A DNA stretch of 64,000 nucleotides. Origin: Bradyrhizobium elkanii USDA 76 (lineage in GTDB: Bacteria > Pseudomonadota > Alphaproteobacteria > Rhizobiales > Xanthobacteraceae). The notes beneath the pieces are model-generated. The model was not told where the DNA came from. It did no database searches and saw nothing but the letters and a program-made list of their open reading frames with translations. Location of the stretch: contig NZ_CP066356.1 of the NCBI RefSeq assembly GCF_023278185.1, positions 8,672,001 through 8,736,000 on the forward strand, given 5' to 3'. Shown one piece after another: positions 62,704 to 64,000 of this stretch (within the stretch, counting starts at the first letter, position 1; each line of letters starts with the position of its first letter). A program made the position numbers and the translations under genes.

Positions 62704-64000
62704 GTGGCGCTGACCGATGTCATCTATCAAAACACGCCTGGTAACAGCGAAGGGTTTCCGCTTGGCGTCCCCACAAGCTATTCCTGGTACGGCGGAAGCA
62801 CCGGCCATACAGGCAGCACCCCGCCCTCTAATTTCACCTCCGTCACGGGATGGGGACAGGTTTACCCCGAATCCGGGGCAAGCAACGATTCCAATCCGGC
62901 CAACGTTCAGATCGCGAACTTCCAGACGTGGGTGCATCTGAAAACTGGCGGCTGGGTTCTCGTGCAAGATCAGGCGACGGACCCGATCGCCGGATCTCAG
63001 TTTCTCGCCGACTTTTCCGGAAACACGAACACTTCCTGGAGCGTGACAAGGCAGGCGGACGGCAGCGCGATGGGCGCTGCGCCCCTCAGTGGATACAACG
63101 ACCATTTCTGGCCGGGCTCACGCGGCAGCTATTCCGCCGGATCGGTCGATGGCGTCTACGTCCAGGCCGATATGAGGACCACTGATCCGAACGAGCATCT
63201 CGTTGCCGATCTGGGAGCTGATTGGTGGTCGACCCCGACAGCCCCATACGTCGACGGTTTCTCCAACAATCCCGGTGCCGGGATGAGCGATTGGGTCGCA
63301 CTGACGACGAACTACAAGACCCTTTACTTCACCTCGATGACGTCTGCGCAGTTGCAGGGCGATCTGCCGCCTCCGCTGAAGGGCACCTCTTCGCCGACGA
63401 CGCCCACGACACCGACGACGCCGACCGATCCGACGGTACCGTCGCAGCCGACGACGCCGACCGACCCCACGACGCCGACAACCCCCACGACTCCAAGCGT
63501 GACCGCACCGGTGCTCGACGTCGCGGACAAGTCGCTCTGGGTGGCCGGCAGAGGCGGTCAGGTGGACCTGGGGACGACTGTTACAACGACCGACCCCAAC
63601 GATAACCTCACCCTGAACATCATGGGACTGCCGCGATACGAGACGATCACGACCGGCGATGGCACGACGCTCAGGGGCAACAACATCACCCTGACTTCCG
63701 CGCAGGTCGACAGCGGATTGACGCTGACATCGTACTACAAGGGCAATGCTCATCCGGTCGCGAACCTCACGCTGACCGCGAGCGCTATGGATCCGACCAC
63801 CGGCGCTGTGATGTCGTCGGATCCGCAGACGATCCGCGTGACGGATCCCCGGCCGTCCAGCTGGACTGGCGGAAACAGCGGGAGCTTGGCAAACCACGGT
63901 TTTGCGCAGTTGCAGCAGCAGATGGGCGCGGACACCAGCACCCTGGCGAACGCAGCATCGCAGACGACCGGTTGGGGCGATCAAGGCACGCGAGCGTCCC
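62704..64000 (+). CDS. large extracellular repeat protein with Pro/Thr linker, partial
   Basis: A GTG start with GGAG 7 bases before opens a frame that stays open to the window end (432 codons). There is no signal peptide (start VALTDVIYQNTPGNSEGFPL), so type I secretion is likely. Residues 1-220 are homologous to the domain of the secreted protein at 60028. A Pro/Thr linker of about 40 residues follows (TTPTTPTTPTDPTVPSQPTT and more), then a beta-rich part with DPNDNLTLNIMGLP and further repeats like cadherin-type modules of large adhesins. The end is outside the window. Confidence 0.8.
   Translation, partial: MALTDVIYQNTPGNSEGFPLGVPTSYSWYGGSTGHTGSTPPSNFTSVTGWGQVYPESGASNDSNPANVQIANFQTWVHLKTGGWVLVQDQATDPIAGSQFLADFSGNTNTSWSVTRQADGSAMGAAPLSGYNDHFWPGSRGSYSAGSVDGVYVQADMRTTDPNEHLVADLGADWWSTPTAPYVDGFSNNPGAGMSDWVALTTNYKTLYFTSMTSAQLQGDLPPPLKGTSSPTTPTTPTTPTDPTVPSQPTTPTDPTTPTTPTTPSVTAPVLDVADKSLWVAGRGGQVDLGTTVTTTDPNDNLTLNIMGLPRYETITTGDGTTLRGNNITLTSAQVDSGLTLTSYYKGNAHPVANLTLTASAMDPTTGAVMSSDPQTIRVTDPRPSSWTGGNSGSLANHGFAQLQQQMGADTSTLANAASQTTGWGDQGTRAS

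Noticed and set aside
63385..63500. Short ACGACGCCGAC-type tandem repeat as a CRISPR-like or regulatory array
   Set aside because: It is in frame and encodes the Pro/Thr linker of the large protein; the repetition is explained by coding.

Overview
The window looks like chromosomal DNA of a Bradyrhizobium-type alphaproteobacterium. The signs are high GC, an ACC deaminase gene (acdS) divergent from its Lrp-type regulator, a minCDE operon with a CtrA-type box, DUF6894-type and short exported proteins of a kind familiar from Bradyrhizobium, and intergenic palindromic repeats present in several copies. No rRNA, tRNA or CRISPR was recognised. The assignment rests on recognised families, not on a database search.

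Region 1 (1-1.3 kb): the C-terminal end of a protein resembling the C-terminal part of PatG-type cyanobactin maturation proteases. It is followed on the same strand by three or four very small ORFs with good ribosome binding sites and a strong hairpin. This could be a RiPP-like precursor and maturation locus.

Region 2 (1.4-25.9 kb): mostly ordinary metabolism. It holds an ICMT-like methyltransferase, a HAD hydrolase, a MoxR ATPase plus CoxE-like VWA pair, a DUF2235 hydrolase, a tightly coupled operon for a periplasmic molybdenum hydroxylase (tri-heme cytochrome c, 2Fe-2S subunit, Mo subunit), recQ, a Baeyer-Villiger-type monooxygenase, a metallophosphoesterase and a secreted trypsin-like protease. 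A degenerate repeat-rich stretch lies at 18.9-21.5 kb. Then come acdS/acdR, a LysM protein, a cytochrome c and a sirtuin.

Region 3 (25.9-31.8 kb): minC-minD-minE and a coupled small gene, a small Cys-rich protein flanked by near-identical 29-base palindromes, several short hypothetical genes, a VanZ-like protein and a LuxR-type regulator.

Region 4 (32.2-64 kb): the accessory centrepiece. A degenerate LuxR-type regulator and galE precede a compact set of nonribosomal-peptide-type genes: an acyl ligase-PCP-TE protein, a GNAT protein, a phosphopantetheinyl transferase, a TubC-docking-domain thioesterase, an A-PCP protein with an asparagine-type specificity code, an acyl-CoA dehydrogenase and an asparagine synthetase. 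Directly next to it is a complete Wzx/Wzy-type exopolysaccharide cluster: OPX export protein, sugar-phosphate transferase, Wzz-like protein, flippase, FkbM methyltransferase, deacetylase, two GT4 glycosyltransferases, a radical SAM protein and a Wzy-like polymerase. The region ends with two proteins that share an unrecognised extracellular domain, the second running off the window. I infer that asparagine made by the local AsnB is loaded on the carrier protein, oxidised by the dehydrogenase and released or transferred by a docked Cys-type thioesterase. The product may be a small amide metabolite or a decoration of the polysaccharide. No single published system that I know matches this layout.
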